Positions 31,083 to 42,997 of a stretch of 64,000 bases of DNA are shown in pieces. Origin of the DNA: Prochlorococcus sp. AG-388-F11 (GTDB lineage: Bacteria > Cyanobacteriota > Cyanobacteriia > PCC-6307 > Cyanobiaceae); the NCBI GenBank assembly GCA_003279845.1, contig QCGP01000003.1, positions 1 through 64,000 of the forward strand. The letters are read 5' to 3'. Both the position numbers and the translations under genes were made by a program. Below the pieces are notes generated by a model that did not search any database, was not told where the DNA came from, and saw only the letters and a list, made by a program, of their open reading frames with translations. Each line of letters opens with the position of its first letter. Position 1 is the stretch's first letter.

Positions 31083-33311
31083 TTAGCCAAACTTACCAGA
31101 AGTTGATGCAATCACAAACGCACCGAAAGTCAGAATGTTACCAATGGTGAAATGTGCTAATCCAACTAATCTAGCTTGAACAATTGAAAGTGCGACTGGC
31201 TTATCTCTCCAGCCAACAAGGTTAGCAATTGGAGTACGCTGATGTGCCCAAACTAATGTTTCAATTAATTCTTGCCAGTAACCACGCCATGATATTAGAA
31301 ACATGAAACCAGTAGCCCAAACTAAGTGGCCGAATAGGAACATCCAAGCCCAAGGAGATAATGAGTTTACTCCAAATGGATTATATCCGTTAATAAGTTG
31401 AGCAGAGTTTAACCAGAGATAATCTCTGAACCAACCCATTAGATAAGTTCCTGATTCATTAAATTGTGCTACATTACCCTGCCATATTGCTAGGTGTTTC
31501 CAATGCCAGTAGAAGGTTACCCATGCTAGTAAATTTAATGCCCAGAACATCGCTAAGTACATAGCATCCCATGATGAACTATCACAAGTACCTCCACGTC
31601 CAGGCCCATCACAAGGGAATGCATAACCTAAATCTTTCTTATCAGGAATTAATTTAGTTCCTCTTGCATCAAGTGCGCCTTTGATAAGGATTAAAGCAGT
31701 TGTATGAAGACCTAAAGCTATAGCATGATGAACTAAGAAATCTGCAGGACCTATAGGTAAGAATGCACTTAATGCATCTTGTCTATTGATGAGATCCATC
31801 CAGTAATGATTACCTGGTAATGAATTAGCAGCAAGACTTGCTGAACTTGTAGGATCAGATAGTAGAGCATTGAAGCCGTACATCATCTTACCTTGAGCTG
31901 CTTGAACAAATTGAGCAAATACTGGCTCAATTAGAATTTGCTTTTCAGGATTACCAAAAGCTACAACAACATCGTTATGGACATAAATTCCAAGAGTATG
32001 GAATCCAAGCAACATTGTTACCCAACTAAGGTGGCTTATTAAAGCTTCCTTTGTTCCAAGAACTCTCGCTAGTACATTATCTTTATTTAATTCTGGATCG
32101 TAATCTCTCACAAAGAAAATAGCTCCATGTGCAAAAGCACCAACCATCAAGAACATTGCTATGTACTGATGATGACTATATAAAGCAGATTGTGTAGTGT
32201 AGTCTCTAGCGATAAAAGCATAAGAAGGAAGTGCTCCCATATGTTGAGCAACAAGAGAAGTTGCTACTCCAAGTGATGCTAATGCTAGTCCAAGTTGGAA
32301 ATGTAATGAGTTATTTACAGTTTCATAAATACCATCATGATTAATTCCGAAACTACCTTTATGAGGATCATTTGGGTGTCTAGTATTATGAGCTTCTGTA
32401 ATTTCTTTGAGGCTATGCCCTATGCCAAAAGTATTTCTATACATGTGGCCAGCAATTACAAAAACTGTTCCTATTGCAATATGGTGATGAGCAATATCAG
32501 TAAGCCATAATGCTTCACTTTGAGGATGAAGACCTCCTAAGAAAGTAAAAATTGCTGTTCCAGCTCCTTCAGCTGTTCCAAATACTTGTTCTAAAGAATC
32601 AGGATTTTGTGCATATGCTCCCCAGTTTAAAGTAAAGAAAGGAGCTAAACCTGCAGGGTGTGGAAGTACTGTTAACCAGTTATCCCAGCCTACATGCTGT
32701 CCTCTTGATTCAGGTATTGCAACATGAACTAAATGACCTGTCCAAGCGATACTACTAAAACCAAATAGAACAGCTAAGTGATGATTTAATCTTGACTCTG
32801 CATTTTTAAACCATGCCAGAGAAGGTCTGAATTTTGGTTGTAAGTGTAACCAACCTGCAAATAAAGTCCAACAAGCAAGAATACTCATAAATATTGATGC
32901 TTGGAAGAGTTGCTCGTTAGTTCTCATTCCAATTGTGTACCACCAATGGTAGAGACCTGAATAAGCAATGTTTACTGGACCGCTTGCTCCAGCTTGTGTC
33001 ATCGCTTCTGTGATACCAGATCCAAAATGAGGGTCCCAAATAGCATGAGCGATAGGGCGAACATGAGTTGGATCAAGTACAAATTGCTCAAAGTTACCCT
33101 GCCAAGCAATATGAAATAAGTTGCCAGCTACCCAGAGAGCGATTATTGCTAGATGTCCGAAATGTGTAGAGAACAGCTTCTGATAAAGTTTTTCTTCGGT
33201 CATACCATCATGACTTTCAAAGTCATGAGCGGTAGCTATTCCGTACCATATTCGTCGGGTTGTGGGGTCCTGAGCTAGACCCTGGTTAAATGATGGAAAT
33301 TTTGTTGCCAT
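31083..33311 (-). CDS. psaB: Photosystem I P700 chlorophyll a apoprotein A2
   Basis: [40 protein letters not shown]; 742 aa; [19 protein letters not shown] Fe-S loop. Confidence 0.99.
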   Translation of the reverse strand: MATKFPSFNQGLAQDPTTRRIWYGIATAHDFESHDGMTEEKLYQKLFSTHFGHLAIIALWVAGNLFHIAWQGNFEQFVLDPTHVRPIAHAIWDPHFGSGITEAMTQAGASGPVNIAYSGLYHWWYTIGMRTNEQLFQASIFMSILACWTLFAGWLHLQPKFRPSLAWFKNAESRLNHHLAVLFGFSSIAWTGHLVHVAIPESRGQHVGWDNWLTVLPHPAGLAPFFTLNWGAYAQNPDSLEQVFGTAEGAGTAIFTFLGGLHPQSEALWLTDIAHHHIAIGTVFVIAGHMYRNTFGIGHSLKEITEAHNTRHPNDPHKGSFGINHDGIYETVNNSLHFQLGLALASLGVATSLVAQHMGALPSYAFIARDYTTQSALYSHHQYIAMFLMVGAFAHGAIFFVRDYDPELNKDNVLARVLGTKEALISHLSWVTMLLGFHTLGIYVHNDVVVAFGNPEKQILIEPVFAQFVQAAQGKMMYGFNALLSDPTSSASLAANSLPGNHYWMDLINRQDALSAFLPIGPADFLVHHAIALGLHTTALILIKGALDARGTKLIPDKKDLGYAFPCDGPGRGGTCDSSSWDAMYLAMFWALNLLAWVTFYWHWKHLAIWQGNVAQFNESGTYLMGWFRDYLWLNSAQLINGYNPFGVNSLSPWAWMFLFGHLVWATGFMFLISWRGYWQELIETLVWAHQRTPIANLVGWRDKPVALSIVQARLVGLAHFTIGNILTFGAFVIASTSGKFG

Positions 33312-33338
33312 TGAATTAAAAAGGTGAAGTTCAGGTTA

Positions 33339-35642
33339 TTAGCCCAGCCCGAAAAGGCGAGCATGGAAGAAGGCCCATGTGGTAGCAATACCACCTACAA
33401 GGAAGTGTGTAACACCTACTGCACGTCCCTGTGTAATAGATAGAGCTCGAGGTTGAATAGTTGGTGCAACCTTTAGTTTATTGTGTGCCCAAACAATTGA
33501 TTCGAACAATTCTTGCCAATATCCTCTTCCGCTGAAGAGGAACATTAAACTGAACGCCCATATAAAGTGAGCTCCTAAGAACATCAAACCGTACATGCTT
33601 ATTGATTGACCATAGCTTGTTAGTACTTGAGAAGCTTGAGCCCAGAGGAAATCTCTTAGCCAACCATTGATAGTAATTGAACTTTGTGCGAAATTACCAC
33701 CAGTGAGTCCCCAAACATCACTCTGCATTTTCCAAGAGAAGTGGAAAATAACTATTGATAAACAGTTATACATCCAGAAGAGAGCCAAGAAAACATGATC
33801 CCATGAAGAAACTTGACATGTACCACCTCTTCCAGGACCATCACAAGGGAATCTGAATCCTAAAGAAGCTTTATCAGGGATCAACCTTGAACTTCTTGCA
33901 TAAAGTACTCCTTTGAGAAGTATCAAAACAGTTACATGGATTTGGAAAGCATGAATATGATGAATCATTAAATCAGCTGTACCTAATGGAATTGGCGCTA
34001 TAGCAACCTTTCCACCAACTTCTACTAAACTTCCATTAAAAACTTCACTTAAAGCTTTGTGAGGTAAAGCTTCTGCAGTACCTGCTAAAAGAGAAGTACC
34101 AACAGCAGATGCTTGAATACTTTGTACCCATTGAGCAAAGATTGGCTGAAGTTGGATTGCAGAATCACTAAACATATCTTGAGGTCTACCCAATGCTCTC
34201 ATAGTATCGTTATGAATATAGAGTCCAAAACTATGGAATCCTAACCACATACATACCCAGTTCAAGTGACTGATTAAAGCATCTCTTGCCTTAAGAATTC
34301 TGTCTAATACATTATCAATATGTTTTGCTGGATCGTAATCTCTAACCATTGCAATTCCAGCATGCGCACCTGCTCCTACTATGAATAATCCACCTATCCA
34401 CATGTGATGGGTAAATAATCCAAGAACTGTCATATAGTCAGTAGCTATATAAGGATATGGAGGCATCGCATACATGTGATGAGATACAAGTATACTTATT
34501 GATCCAAGCATCGCTAGGTTTACTGATAGCTGAGCATGTCTACTTTCTGCCATAAACTCAAAAAGACCTTGATGACCTTTGGGCGCAGGGAATAATATTG
34601 GGTCTCCTTGTTGTGAATCTAATATTTCTTTCATACTATGACCAATACCGTAATTGGTTCTATACATATGACCACCGATTATTGCTATTACACCAAAAGC
34701 TAAATGATGATGTGAAACGTCAGTCATCCATAAGCTTCCTGTAACAGGGTTAAGTCCACCTTTGAAAGTAAGGAAGTCTGAGAAAGCCAACCAATTTAAA
34801 CTAAAGAAATTGCCTGTACCACTTGCTAATCCAGGAAATATCTGACCAATAATTTGTGGATCGCAGAGTTGATGTGGCATAGGCATATCTGCAATAGTTG
34901 CTATTTCTTTGCCATTAATAATTAATGGGGAGCCTGCATCAATTGCATCTAAGAGAGCTGCAGTAGGAGCTCCAATATGAATACAATGGCCAGCCCATGC
35001 TAAAGACCCTAGTCCTACTAAACCAGCTATATGGTGGTTAAGCATAGACTCAATATCTTGGAACCACTCCATTTTTGGAGCTGCTTTGTGATAATGAAAA
35101 ATTCCAGCATGGAGCATAAGTGCAGCCATTACTACAGCACCTATTGCTAAAGCCATCAGTTCACTCTCATTAGTGATTCCCCATGCTCTCCACATGTGAA
35201 ATATTCCTGAACTAATTTGAATGCCGTTATAGTTAGCACCAAGATCAGCATTGAGCATTTCTTGACCAACGATTGCCCATACTTGCTGAGCTCCGGGTTT
35301 GACATGAGTTGGGTCAGCTAACCAACCTGAGTAATTAGAAAATCTTGCTCCATGGAAAAATGCAGCACTCATCCATATAAAGATGACTGCAAGATGTCCA
35401 AAATGAGCTGAAAAGATTTTTCTTGTCGCTTCTTCAGCATCGCCTGTATGCACATCGAAATCATGTGCATCAGCATGCAAATTCCAGATCCAAGTTGTAG
35501 TTTTTGGACCTTTAGATAATTTACTTGACCAGAAACCTGGCTTATCTAATTTGGCAAAATCAATAGGTCTTGGATCGGCCTTAACAGGATCCTCCAAAAC
35601 TTTTTTGTTTTTTTCTCCACTTTCTGGTGGGCTGATGGTCAT
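33339..35642 (-). CDS. psaA: Photosystem I P700 chlorophyll a apoprotein A1
   Basis: [15 protein letters not shown]...[17 protein letters not shown]; 767 aa; [18 protein letters not shown]. Confidence 0.99.
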   Translation of the reverse strand: MTISPPESGEKNKKVLEDPVKADPRPIDFAKLDKPGFWSSKLSKGPKTTTWIWNLHADAHDFDVHTGDAEEATRKIFSAHFGHLAVIFIWMSAAFFHGARFSNYSGWLADPTHVKPGAQQVWAIVGQEMLNADLGANYNGIQISSGIFHMWRAWGITNESELMALAIGAVVMAALMLHAGIFHYHKAAPKMEWFQDIESMLNHHIAGLVGLGSLAWAGHCIHIGAPTAALLDAIDAGSPLIINGKEIATIADMPMPHQLCDPQIIGQIFPGLASGTGNFFSLNWLAFSDFLTFKGGLNPVTGSLWMTDVSHHHLAFGVIAIIGGHMYRTNYGIGHSMKEILDSQQGDPILFPAPKGHQGLFEFMAESRHAQLSVNLAMLGSISILVSHHMYAMPPYPYIATDYMTVLGLFTHHMWIGGLFIVGAGAHAGIAMVRDYDPAKHIDNVLDRILKARDALISHLNWVCMWLGFHSFGLYIHNDTMRALGRPQDMFSDSAIQLQPIFAQWVQSIQASAVGTSLLAGTAEALPHKALSEVFNGSLVEVGGKVAIAPIPLGTADLMIHHIHAFQIHVTVLILLKGVLYARSSRLIPDKASLGFRFPCDGPGRGGTCQVSSWDHVFLALFWMYNCLSIVIFHFSWKMQSDVWGLTGGNFAQSSITINGWLRDFLWAQASQVLTSYGQSISMYGLMFLGAHFIWAFSLMFLFSGRGYWQELFESIVWAHNKLKVAPTIQPRALSITQGRAVGVTHFLVGGIATTWAFFHARLFGLG

Positions 35643-35976
35643 CTAGCACCTCGAAAATAATTGACATTAAAGCCGATTGATCGGATCTTGAACCTATATT
35701 TAATGATAATGTTCAAGAAAACGAATCCTTCGGAACTTTAGATATTCGTTTCAAAAATAATAAGGCAAAGATTCTTTCGTTATGCATTAACGTAACAAAT
35801 GTTCTAATGATTGTTACTATATGAATATTTTGTTAAATTCTGTTCTATGACTCAATTATGAGTATTTTTACTCAAATTTTATATAAATTTCTTAAATTTT
35901 TTTTTATATTTCAAAGAAAATTTTTTGAATCAAGCGACAGGATATAATTTCAAAGTTACTATCAATAGTTTCTAAT

Positions 35977-37779
35977 TTGAAAGGCATTGCGATAGGTCTA
36001 TCTAATAATTCAAAAGAAATTTTAAAAAGGCTTAAAAAAACCGAATTTGTCAAAGACATATATATTGCAGGTTCTTCAAAAGAGAATGAAAAGGAAAATG
36101 AACTTATTCAAGTACAAAAACCTAGGGAAATCTTACTAAAAAAATGGCCGCAGATAGATTTAATAATTTTTATAGGCTCAATTGCTGCATCAATACGCAT
36201 AATAAATTCATTTTTAACCTCTAAAGATCAAGATCCAGGAGTAATAGTTATAGATAACAAATGTTCCAAGATAGTTCCTTTAATTGGCTTACATCAGTCA
36301 AATACGCAAAATATTGCATTTCAAATTGCTAATTTACTTGGTGGCGAAATAATAGAAACTAATAATTCCAATGATCAAAGCTTCTTAAAGCTTGATGCAT
36401 TTGGGAATCAATGGGGTTGGGAAAGATCTGGCAACATAAAATATTGGTCAAAACTAGTAATTAAACAAGCTAAGAACGAAGAAATATTTTGCAAACAATT
36501 ATCTGGTAATAGTTTGTGGAAAAATTCAGAATCAGGAGAGATCATTAATCAAATCAATGAAAAAGAAATTGAAAAACCAGATTCAACATTTCATGTGAGT
36601 ATATTCGAAAATCATGAAACAACTTGGCACCCGCCAGTATTATGGATTGGCATTGGATGTGAAAGAAATACAAGCAAAGAATTAATAGCAAATTCTTTAA
36701 ATAATTTATTGGAATCGAGAAATTTATCCAAGTATTCAATTGCGGGACTTGCAACGGTTGATATTAAAAAAGATGAGAAAGGAATTTTAGAACTTGCTGA
36801 AGAAAAAAACTTGCCTGTACAGTTTTTTAGTAAAGAAGATCTTTCAAAAATAATTGTTCCAAATCCTTCAAGTGTTGTAGAAAAGGAAATTGGCACCCCT
36901 TCTGTAGCGGAAGCCTCTTGCTTACTCGCAGCAGGAGAAGAATCAAAATTATTAGAAGAAAAAAGAATTTTTAAAAATCAATCTGGGGCAGTAACTATCG
37001 CTATAGCAGAATCAAAAAATCAATATAATCCAACCCATGGCGAAATACATATTATTGGAAGTGGTCCTGGTGATATCTCCTTCCTAACCAGTAATGCAAA
37101 AAAAGCACTTTCAAGATGTACTGTTTGGATCGGATACAAAATGTATTTAGATTTAATTAAGTCCTTAAAAAGAAGTGACCAAGTTTTAATTGAAAGTAAA
37201 CTTACTGAAGAAGAAGAGAGATGCAGTAAAGCAATTAAACTAGCTGAGGAAGGAATAAAAGTGGCAATAATTTCTTCAGGTGAATCTGGATTTTATGGCA
37301 TGGCAGGTTTACTTTTAGAATTACTTCAAAAAATTAAAAAAGAATATAGACCTTACTTTGAAGTACATCCAGGTATAAGTAGTGTTCAATTAGCGGCTGC
37401 GATTAGTGGAGCACCACTAATGAATGACTTTTGTTCAGTCAGCTTAAGCGATAAATTAACTCCATGGTCTTTAATAGAAAAAAGAATTAAAGGAGCTCTT
37501 GTGGGTGACTTTGTAATAGCTTTATTTAATCCTCAATCCATTGAAAGAAATTGGCAGCTTAAAAGTGTAATAGATAAATGTTTACAATCTAGGGATGGTG
37601 ATACTCCAGTTTTAATAGCTAGACAAGTAGGGAGAGAAAATCAAACCAAAAAATTTTTTACTTTAAAAACTATTCCTTTTAAAGAGATTGACATGTTATC
37701 AATAATTATTATTGGCAATTCTCAAACAACTTTGGTTGACGAAATATTTCTCACTCCCAGAGGATATTTACAAAATTAA
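35977..37779 (+). CDS. cobJ: CbiG-like / precorrin-3B C17-methyltransferase fusion (cobalamin biosynthesis)
   Basis: C-terminal HIIGSGPGDISFLTSNAKKALSRCTVWIGYKMYLDLI...SSGESGFYGMAGLLLELL...HPGISSVQLAAAISGAPLMNDFCSVSLSD is CobJ; N-terminal half CbiG-like (WIGIGCERNTSKELIANSL). Confidence 0.92.
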   Translation: MKGIAIGLSNNSKEILKRLKKTEFVKDIYIAGSSKENEKENELIQVQKPREILLKKWPQIDLIIFIGSIAASIRIINSFLTSKDQDPGVIVIDNKCSKIVPLIGLHQSNTQNIAFQIANLLGGEIIETNNSNDQSFLKLDAFGNQWGWERSGNIKYWSKLVIKQAKNEEIFCKQLSGNSLWKNSESGEIINQINEKEIEKPDSTFHVSIFENHETTWHPPVLWIGIGCERNTSKELIANSLNNLLESRNLSKYSIAGLATVDIKKDEKGILELAEEKNLPVQFFSKEDLSKIIVPNPSSVVEKEIGTPSVAEASCLLAAGEESKLLEEKRIFKNQSGAVTIAIAESKNQYNPTHGEIHIIGSGPGDISFLTSNAKKALSRCTVWIGYKMYLDLIKSLKRSDQVLIESKLTEEEERCSKAIKLAEEGIKVAIISSGESGFYGMAGLLLELLQKIKKEYRPYFEVHPGISSVQLAAAISGAPLMNDFCSVSLSDKLTPWSLIEKRIKGALVGDFVIALFNPQSIERNWQLKSVIDKCLQSRDGDTPVLIARQVGRENQTKKFFTLKTIPFKEIDMLSIIIIGNSQTTLVDEIFLTPRGYLQN

Positions 37780-37875
37780 GTTTAGATAATCCATAATTTT
37801 ATAAATAGAATTTTTTTCTTTGCTTTTTCTTTATAAGAATACTAATCTTTTATAATAATGATGTAAGAAAATTAA

Positions 37876-38664
37876 TTGAAAAATATTGGTTTAATTTTGT
37901 TTGACATTGATGGGGTAATCCGCAGCGTAGAAAATAGTTACAGACTTTCATTAAAAAAAACAGTTTACAAATTTTCCGGATGGGAGCCAAGTTATATAGA
38001 TATTGATAATGCAAAAAATGAAGGAATCTGGAATAATGACTGGGATTTAAGTTTAGAACTTATAAAAAGATGTATAAAAAAAGAGAACTTAAACCTTAAA
38101 ATTCCTCCAAGAGAGGAAATAGTAAAATCTTTTGAAGAGTTTTACTTTGGTGGAGATCCAAATAAAGATAGTAAATATTGGTCTGGTTACATTACAAATG
38201 AGGAGTTATTAGTTGATAAAAAGTTTTTTGATTTAATTCAAGGTAATGGAATAATCTGGGGTTTTGTTAGTGGTGCAGAGTCTGCTTCTGCAAAATTTGT
38301 TTTAGAAAAAAGACTTGGACTAAAATCACCACCATTAATATCTATGGGAGATGCCCCTGAAAAGCCTGATCCTAAAGGTTTTATTAACTTATCAAAAAAG
38401 CTTATTGGAGATAAACTTGGCGAATCAAATATTCCCATTGCATATGTAGGAGATACTATTGCAGATATAAATACAGTTATAAACGCTAGAAAGGAAATAC
38501 CATCTCAGAAATTCATAAGTATCGGAATTGCTCCACCTCATTTACATTTAAATTCTCGATTAAAAGAACGTAATTCTTACGAAACAAATCTTAGAAATGC
38601 AGGCGCTGACTTGATTTTAAATTCTATTTATGACCTTAAGGATATTAATCTTAACTTATTTTAA
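37876..38664 (+). CDS. HAD superfamily hydrolase (TIGR01548-like)
   Basis: LILFDIDGVIRSVENSYR, WGFVSGAESASAKFVLEKRLGL, GDAPEKPDPKGF, AYVGDTIADI. Confidence 0.82.
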   Translation: MKNIGLILFDIDGVIRSVENSYRLSLKKTVYKFSGWEPSYIDIDNAKNEGIWNNDWDLSLELIKRCIKKENLNLKIPPREEIVKSFEEFYFGGDPNKDSKYWSGYITNEELLVDKKFFDLIQGNGIIWGFVSGAESASAKFVLEKRLGLKSPPLISMGDAPEKPDPKGFINLSKKLIGDKLGESNIPIAYVGDTIADINTVINARKEIPSQKFISIGIAPPHLHLNSRLKERNSYETNLRNAGADLILNSIYDLKDINLNLF

Positions 38665-38700
38665 AACAAAAATTAATTAAAAATTTTCTAAATAAATCAC

Positions 38701-38788
38701 GGAGAGGGAGGGATTCGAACCCTCGACAAAAGTTACCTCCTGTAACTCCTTAGCAGGGAGCCGCTTTCAACCACTCAGCCACCTCTCC
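38701..38788 (-). tRNA. tRNA-Ser (anticodon GCT)
   Basis: Reverse strand GGAGAGGTGGCTGAGTGG...CTCCCTGCTAAGGAG...long variable arm...GGTTCGAATCCCTCCCTCTCC. Confidence 0.95.
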
Positions 38789-38849
38789 AGTTCTTATACA
38801 TTATCAATTTTTTTGCAAACATTCAAAATTTTTTATTTAATCGAAATGT

Positions 38850-40049
38850 CTAATCTACTTGTACTTTGGGTAATCTATTTTTAAAAGAACAAAGAATTTC
38901 CCAAGGGATCGTATTAGATTTTCTTGCCCATTCAAGAGGAGAAATTGTTTTATCTCCATCAGATCCTAGTAATACCATGGTACAACCAACTTTGATTTCA
39001 TTAGAATCTGATATGTCTACCATCATTTGGTCCATAGTTATAGATCCAACTTGAGGATAAAATTTATTATTATAAATAACGTTAATCTTGCCTGAAAGAT
39101 TTCTTGGTACACCATCTGCATAACCAATACTTAATATAGCTAACTTAGTTTTTCTATGACTTACAAATTTGCCTCCATAACTTACACTTACCCCTTTATC
39201 AATAGTTCTTATAAAAGCTACTTTGACCTTCAAAGATAAAGCTGGTTTAAGTAATAAATTTTTATCTATTTTGACTAGAGGACTGTATCCATACATAGAA
39301 AGCCCAACACGTACCATGTGAAAATGAAAATCTTTGCTAAGAAGCATTCCCGCTGAATTAGCCAAATGAATCTTAATTTCATTATTTCTATCAAGATTAA
39401 TTTGCTTTAATAATTCATTAAACTTTAGTCTTTGCACTTGTGTAATACTTTGAGAATCTAATGCGTTATCTTCATCTGCAGACGATAAATGACTATATAT
39501 TCCTTCTATTGAAATGTTCTCAAAAGATTTTATTTTTTCAAATTCCTGAACAAATTTATTAGATTCAAATCCTAATCTTGACATTCCTGTATCAACCTTA
39601 AGATGTAAAGAGAATTTCAACCCAAAGTGCTTCCCGATATTATTGCAAACTAAACACTCTCTTATACTACTTATAGTGGGCATAAGATCATTTTTAAAGG
39701 ATATTATTAAATCTCTTTTTGTATAAAGATTTCCGAGAATAAGAATTGGTTTTTTAACTCCAAAAGAACGTAGCTTAATCCCTTCTTTTAAAGTTGCAAC
39801 TCCTAATTCCGAAGCACCGCCTTCAATAGCATATTCAGATACTACTTTTGCATCATGTCCATATCCATCAGCTTTAACGACTGCCATAAATTGACAATTT
39901 TTACTTAATTTTGATCTTAACTCTCTAACGTTTGTTTCTATTGCTTTACCTTTAACTTCAATCCATGCTCTTTGTTTTAGATCTATATCTTTTTCAAAAT
40001 TTGGAAATTTGTCAAAATTAAATACCTGATTTGTTTGCCTATTTTGCAT
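38850..40049 (-). CDS. alr: Alanine racemase
   Basis: FMAVVKADGYGHDAKVVS, KVDTGMSRLGF, HLANSAGML, VSYGGKFVSHRKTKLAILSIGYADGVPR, GSITMDQMMVDIS. Confidence 0.96.
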   Translation of the reverse strand: MQNRQTNQVFNFDKFPNFEKDIDLKQRAWIEVKGKAIETNVRELRSKLSKNCQFMAVVKADGYGHDAKVVSEYAIEGGASELGVATLKEGIKLRSFGVKKPILILGNLYTKRDLIISFKNDLMPTISSIRECLVCNNIGKHFGLKFSLHLKVDTGMSRLGFESNKFVQEFEKIKSFENISIEGIYSHLSSADEDNALDSQSITQVQRLKFNELLKQINLDRNNEIKIHLANSAGMLLSKDFHFHMVRVGLSMYGYSPLVKIDKNLLLKPALSLKVKVAFIRTIDKGVSVSYGGKFVSHRKTKLAILSIGYADGVPRNLSGKINVIYNNKFYPQVGSITMDQMMVDISDSNEIKVGCTMVLLGSDGDKTISPLEWARKSNTIPWEILCSFKNRLPKVQVD

Positions 40050-40117
40050 TAACTTTGCACAAATATATGCGCTTATTGAAATATACAGTTAGCATGACAT
40101 GTAAATTGTATTTTGGC

Positions 40118-40624
40118 ATGGGCCAGACTCTAGTTTTAAATGCATCTTATGAACCTTTAAACATCACTTCTTGGCGAAGAGCAGTAATTTTAATGATTAA
40201 AGGTAAAGCAGAAAGCTTAGAGGAAGATCAAACATATTCAATTCATAGTGGGAAAAAGTTGCCGACAGTTATAAGACTTCGTTACTACGTCAAAGTTCCT
40301 TTTAGAGAGGTTTCTTTAACAAGAAAAAATATTCTTCTGAGAGATAATAATTCTTGCCAATACTGTAATTATAGGGGTAGTGACCTATCAATAGATCATG
40401 TTTTACCGAGAAGCAGAGGTGGAAAAGATATCTGGGAAAATGTTACTACAGCATGTCTCAAATGTAATGTACAAAAAGGTAATCTAACCCCCGAAGAGGC
40501 GAATATGCCCTTAAAACGTCGGCCTTATCGACCATTAAGTAATCTAAATTTTGAAGCTACAAGACAAATTGACTCTGGCAAGCATAAAGAATGGAGTAAA
40601 TACGTAATAGGGGTTGCAATCTAA
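40118..40624 (+). CDS. HNH endonuclease family protein (more likely start 40118 than 40031)
   Basis: MGQTLVLNASYEPLNITSWRRAVILMIKGKAE...CQYCNYRGSDLSIDHVLPRSRGGKDIWENVTTACLKCNVQKG. Confidence 0.92.
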   Translation: MGQTLVLNASYEPLNITSWRRAVILMIKGKAESLEEDQTYSIHSGKKLPTVIRLRYYVKVPFREVSLTRKNILLRDNNSCQYCNYRGSDLSIDHVLPRSRGGKDIWENVTTACLKCNVQKGNLTPEEANMPLKRRPYRPLSNLNFEATRQIDSGKHKEWSKYVIGVAI

Positions 40625-40634
40625 TAAAAAAATC

Positions 40635-41729
40635 TTAATTTACTTCTTTATTAAAATCTTCCATCATTCTTTTTTGTTCTTGCGCTATGCATGCATTAAT
40701 CACCTCTTCTAATTGACCAGCAAGAATTGGCTCAAGAGAAAAATTGGAACCTAATCTATGATCAGTTGTCCTGTTATCTTTAAAATTATAAGTTCTGATT
40801 TTTTCACTTCTATCGCCTGTTCCAACCTGGGAAAGCCTTTGTGATCTCTCTTTTGCATTGGCTTCTTTTAATTGAATTTCATACAATTTAGCTCTTAAAA
40901 TTTCCATTGCTCGTTCGCGATTTTGCAATTGTGATCTCTCTTGAGTACAAAAAACTCTTATTCCTGTAGGCTTGTGGAGAAGATCAATCGCTGTCTCTAC
41001 CTTATTAACATTTTGTCCCCCTGCACCTCCTGATCTTGCTGTTCCAACCTCTAGATCTGTTGGATCAATTTTAACCTCAACAGGATCAGCCTCAGGCATA
41101 ACGGCAACAGTAGCAGTAGAGGTGTGAACTCTACCTTGAGATTCAGTAGCTGGAACTCTTTGGACTCTATGTACACCAGCCTCAAATTTAAGTTGACTAT
41201 ATACAGAATCTCCCTTAACGGAGATAACTAACTCCTTAAATCCACCCATATCTGACTCGGAAGCACTAACAGGTTTTACAGACCATCCAATTTTTTGTCC
41301 ATATCTTTCATACATTCTTGCTAAATCACCCGCCCAGATACAAGCCTCGTTACCTCCAGCACCGGCTCTGATTTCTAACATTACACTTCTTTCATCTCTT
41401 GGGTCTTTTGGCAATAAGGCGATTGTGGTTTTTTGAATCAGTTCACTCTTAGATTCCTCTAAAGTTATTAACTCCTCATTTATCAAAGATTCCATTTCTT
41501 TATCATTTCTATTCTCTTTTAGTAGATTTTTTGAATCTTCGATTTCTTTATCAGTATCAAGCAACTTATTAAAATCAATCACCAAAGGTTCCAATTTTGA
41601 TCTTTCTCTTGCTATTGATTCTAATTTTTTTGGATCATTAGCTATATCAGGATCTGCAAGTTGCACTTCCAAATTTTCAAAACTTTCTGAAGCAGTTTTC
41701 AACCTTGCAATTAATGTTGAGTATTCCAA
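40635..41729 (-). CDS. prfA: Peptide chain release factor 1
   Basis: [23 protein letters not shown]...[24 protein letters not shown]. Confidence 0.97.
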   Translation of the reverse strand: MEYSTLIARLKTASESFENLEVQLADPDIANDPKKLESIARERSKLEPLVIDFNKLLDTDKEIEDSKNLLKENRNDKEMESLINEELITLEESKSELIQKTTIALLPKDPRDERSVMLEIRAGAGGNEACIWAGDLARMYERYGQKIGWSVKPVSASESDMGGFKELVISVKGDSVYSQLKFEAGVHRVQRVPATESQGRVHTSTATVAVMPEADPVEVKIDPTDLEVGTARSGGAGGQNVNKVETAIDLLHKPTGIRVFCTQERSQLQNRERAMEILRAKLYEIQLKEANAKERSQRLSQVGTGDRSEKIRTYNFKDNRTTDHRLGSNFSLEPILAGQLEEVINACIAQEQKRMMEDFNKEVN

Positions 41730-41756
41730 TTAAAATTGTGCTTAATTTTGAAAATT

Positions 41757-42017
41757 CTATTTTTTAGAATCTTTTTCTTCTTTTTGATCTTTGGATGTGG
41801 CTGAATTAGCTGAACCCATTCCATATTTTTTCATAAACCTATCAACCCTACCTTCTGTATCAAGAATCTTTTGAGTTCCAGTGAAGAAGGGATGATTACC
41901 ACTCCAAACATCAACATGTAATTCAGGCTGCGTGGAGCCAGTAGTCATTACAACTTCTCCATTACAAATAACTTTTGCATCTGGATACCATTTTGGGTGT
42001 ATTTCTGATTTTGGCAT
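41757..42017 (-). CDS. rpmE: 50S ribosomal protein L31
   Basis: MPKSEIHPKWYPDAKVICNGEVVMTTGSTQPELHVDVWSGNHPFFTGTQKILDTEGRVDRF. Confidence 0.97.
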   Translation of the reverse strand: MPKSEIHPKWYPDAKVICNGEVVMTTGSTQPELHVDVWSGNHPFFTGTQKILDTEGRVDRFMKKYGMGSANSATSKDQKEEKDSKK

Positions 42018-42030
42018 AATTTAAATTCCT

Positions 42031-42441
42031 TTAACGTTTAGAGAATTGAGGAGCTTTTCTTGCTTTTTTAAGACCATATTTTCTTCTTTCCTTAGCTCTA
42101 GGATCTCTACTGAGATGGCCTTCCGTTTTTAGCGGTTTCCTATTGTCAGAAGATAATTCACAAAGTGCTCGAGCAGCACCTTGCTTTATAGCATCTGCTT
42201 GACCAGTCAATCCACCACCAAAAACATTTACCAAAATATCATAAGAATTTTCAAGGCCTAATGTTTGCAAAGGTGCTTTTATTGAATTTAAGTGCAGAGG
42301 ATTAAAGTTTAAGTAATCATCTCCAGCACGACCATTAATTTTTATTAATCCATTTCCTGGAATCAAGCGAACTCTAGCTACTGAAGTTTTTCTTCTACCA
42401 GTTCCCCAATACACAGCTTTGTTTTTTATTTGACTATTCAT
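42031..42441 (-). CDS. rpsI: 30S ribosomal protein S9
   Basis: [21 protein letters not shown]...[24 protein letters not shown]. Confidence 0.98.
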   Translation of the reverse strand: MNSQIKNKAVYWGTGRRKTSVARVRLIPGNGLIKINGRAGDDYLNFNPLHLNSIKAPLQTLGLENSYDILVNVFGGGLTGQADAIKQGAARALCELSSDNRKPLKTEGHLSRDPRAKERRKYGLKKARKAPQFSKR

Positions 42442-42450
42442 TTTGATAAA

Positions 42451-42882
42451 TTAACTATTTAATAATACAGGATTCTGAGCAGCATGAGGATGATCAGCAC
42501 CTTTATAAACTTTTAATTTTTTAAATTGCTGTCTTCCTAAAGAGTTATGAGGCAGCATGCCCTTAACAGCTTGCTCGATGATTCTTTCAGGAATTCTTTC
42601 TTGTAAAGACTCAAATTTTTCAATTTTCATTCCTCCTGGTCTTCCAGAATGTCTCCTGTACAATTTTTGTGATGCTTTTTTACCTGTTACCTCAACTTTC
42701 TCGGCATTTACTACAATTACAAAATCTCCAGTATCTAGATGAGGTGTAAATGTTGGTTTATTCTTACCTCTCAATACAGTTGCAATTTCTGTAGCAAGTC
42801 TACCAAGCGTCTTATCTTTTGCGTCAAGTAAAAACCAATTTCTTTCAATTGTTTCTAAAGATGGAGTAATTGTTTTATTCAT
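42451..42882 (-). CDS. rplM: 50S ribosomal protein L13
   Basis: [50 protein letters not shown]. Confidence 0.98.
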   Translation of the reverse strand: MNKTITPSLETIERNWFLLDAKDKTLGRLATEIATVLRGKNKPTFTPHLDTGDFVIVVNAEKVEVTGKKASQKLYRRHSGRPGGMKIEKFESLQERIPERIIEQAVKGMLPHNSLGRQQFKKLKVYKGADHPHAAQNPVLLNS

Positions 42883-42997
42883 TTACCAAATTTCTGCAAA
42901 TAAAATTTAAATTAGTATTAAATTCTACCTTATTGAATGAATATTAAACAACAGTTTTGAATGATTTACACAAAAAATTCGCTTAATTAAACCTTAC

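Noticed and set aside
36554-36896. Minus-strand ORFs inside cobJ
   Set aside because: No domain signal; embedded in the CbiG/CobJ fusion frame.
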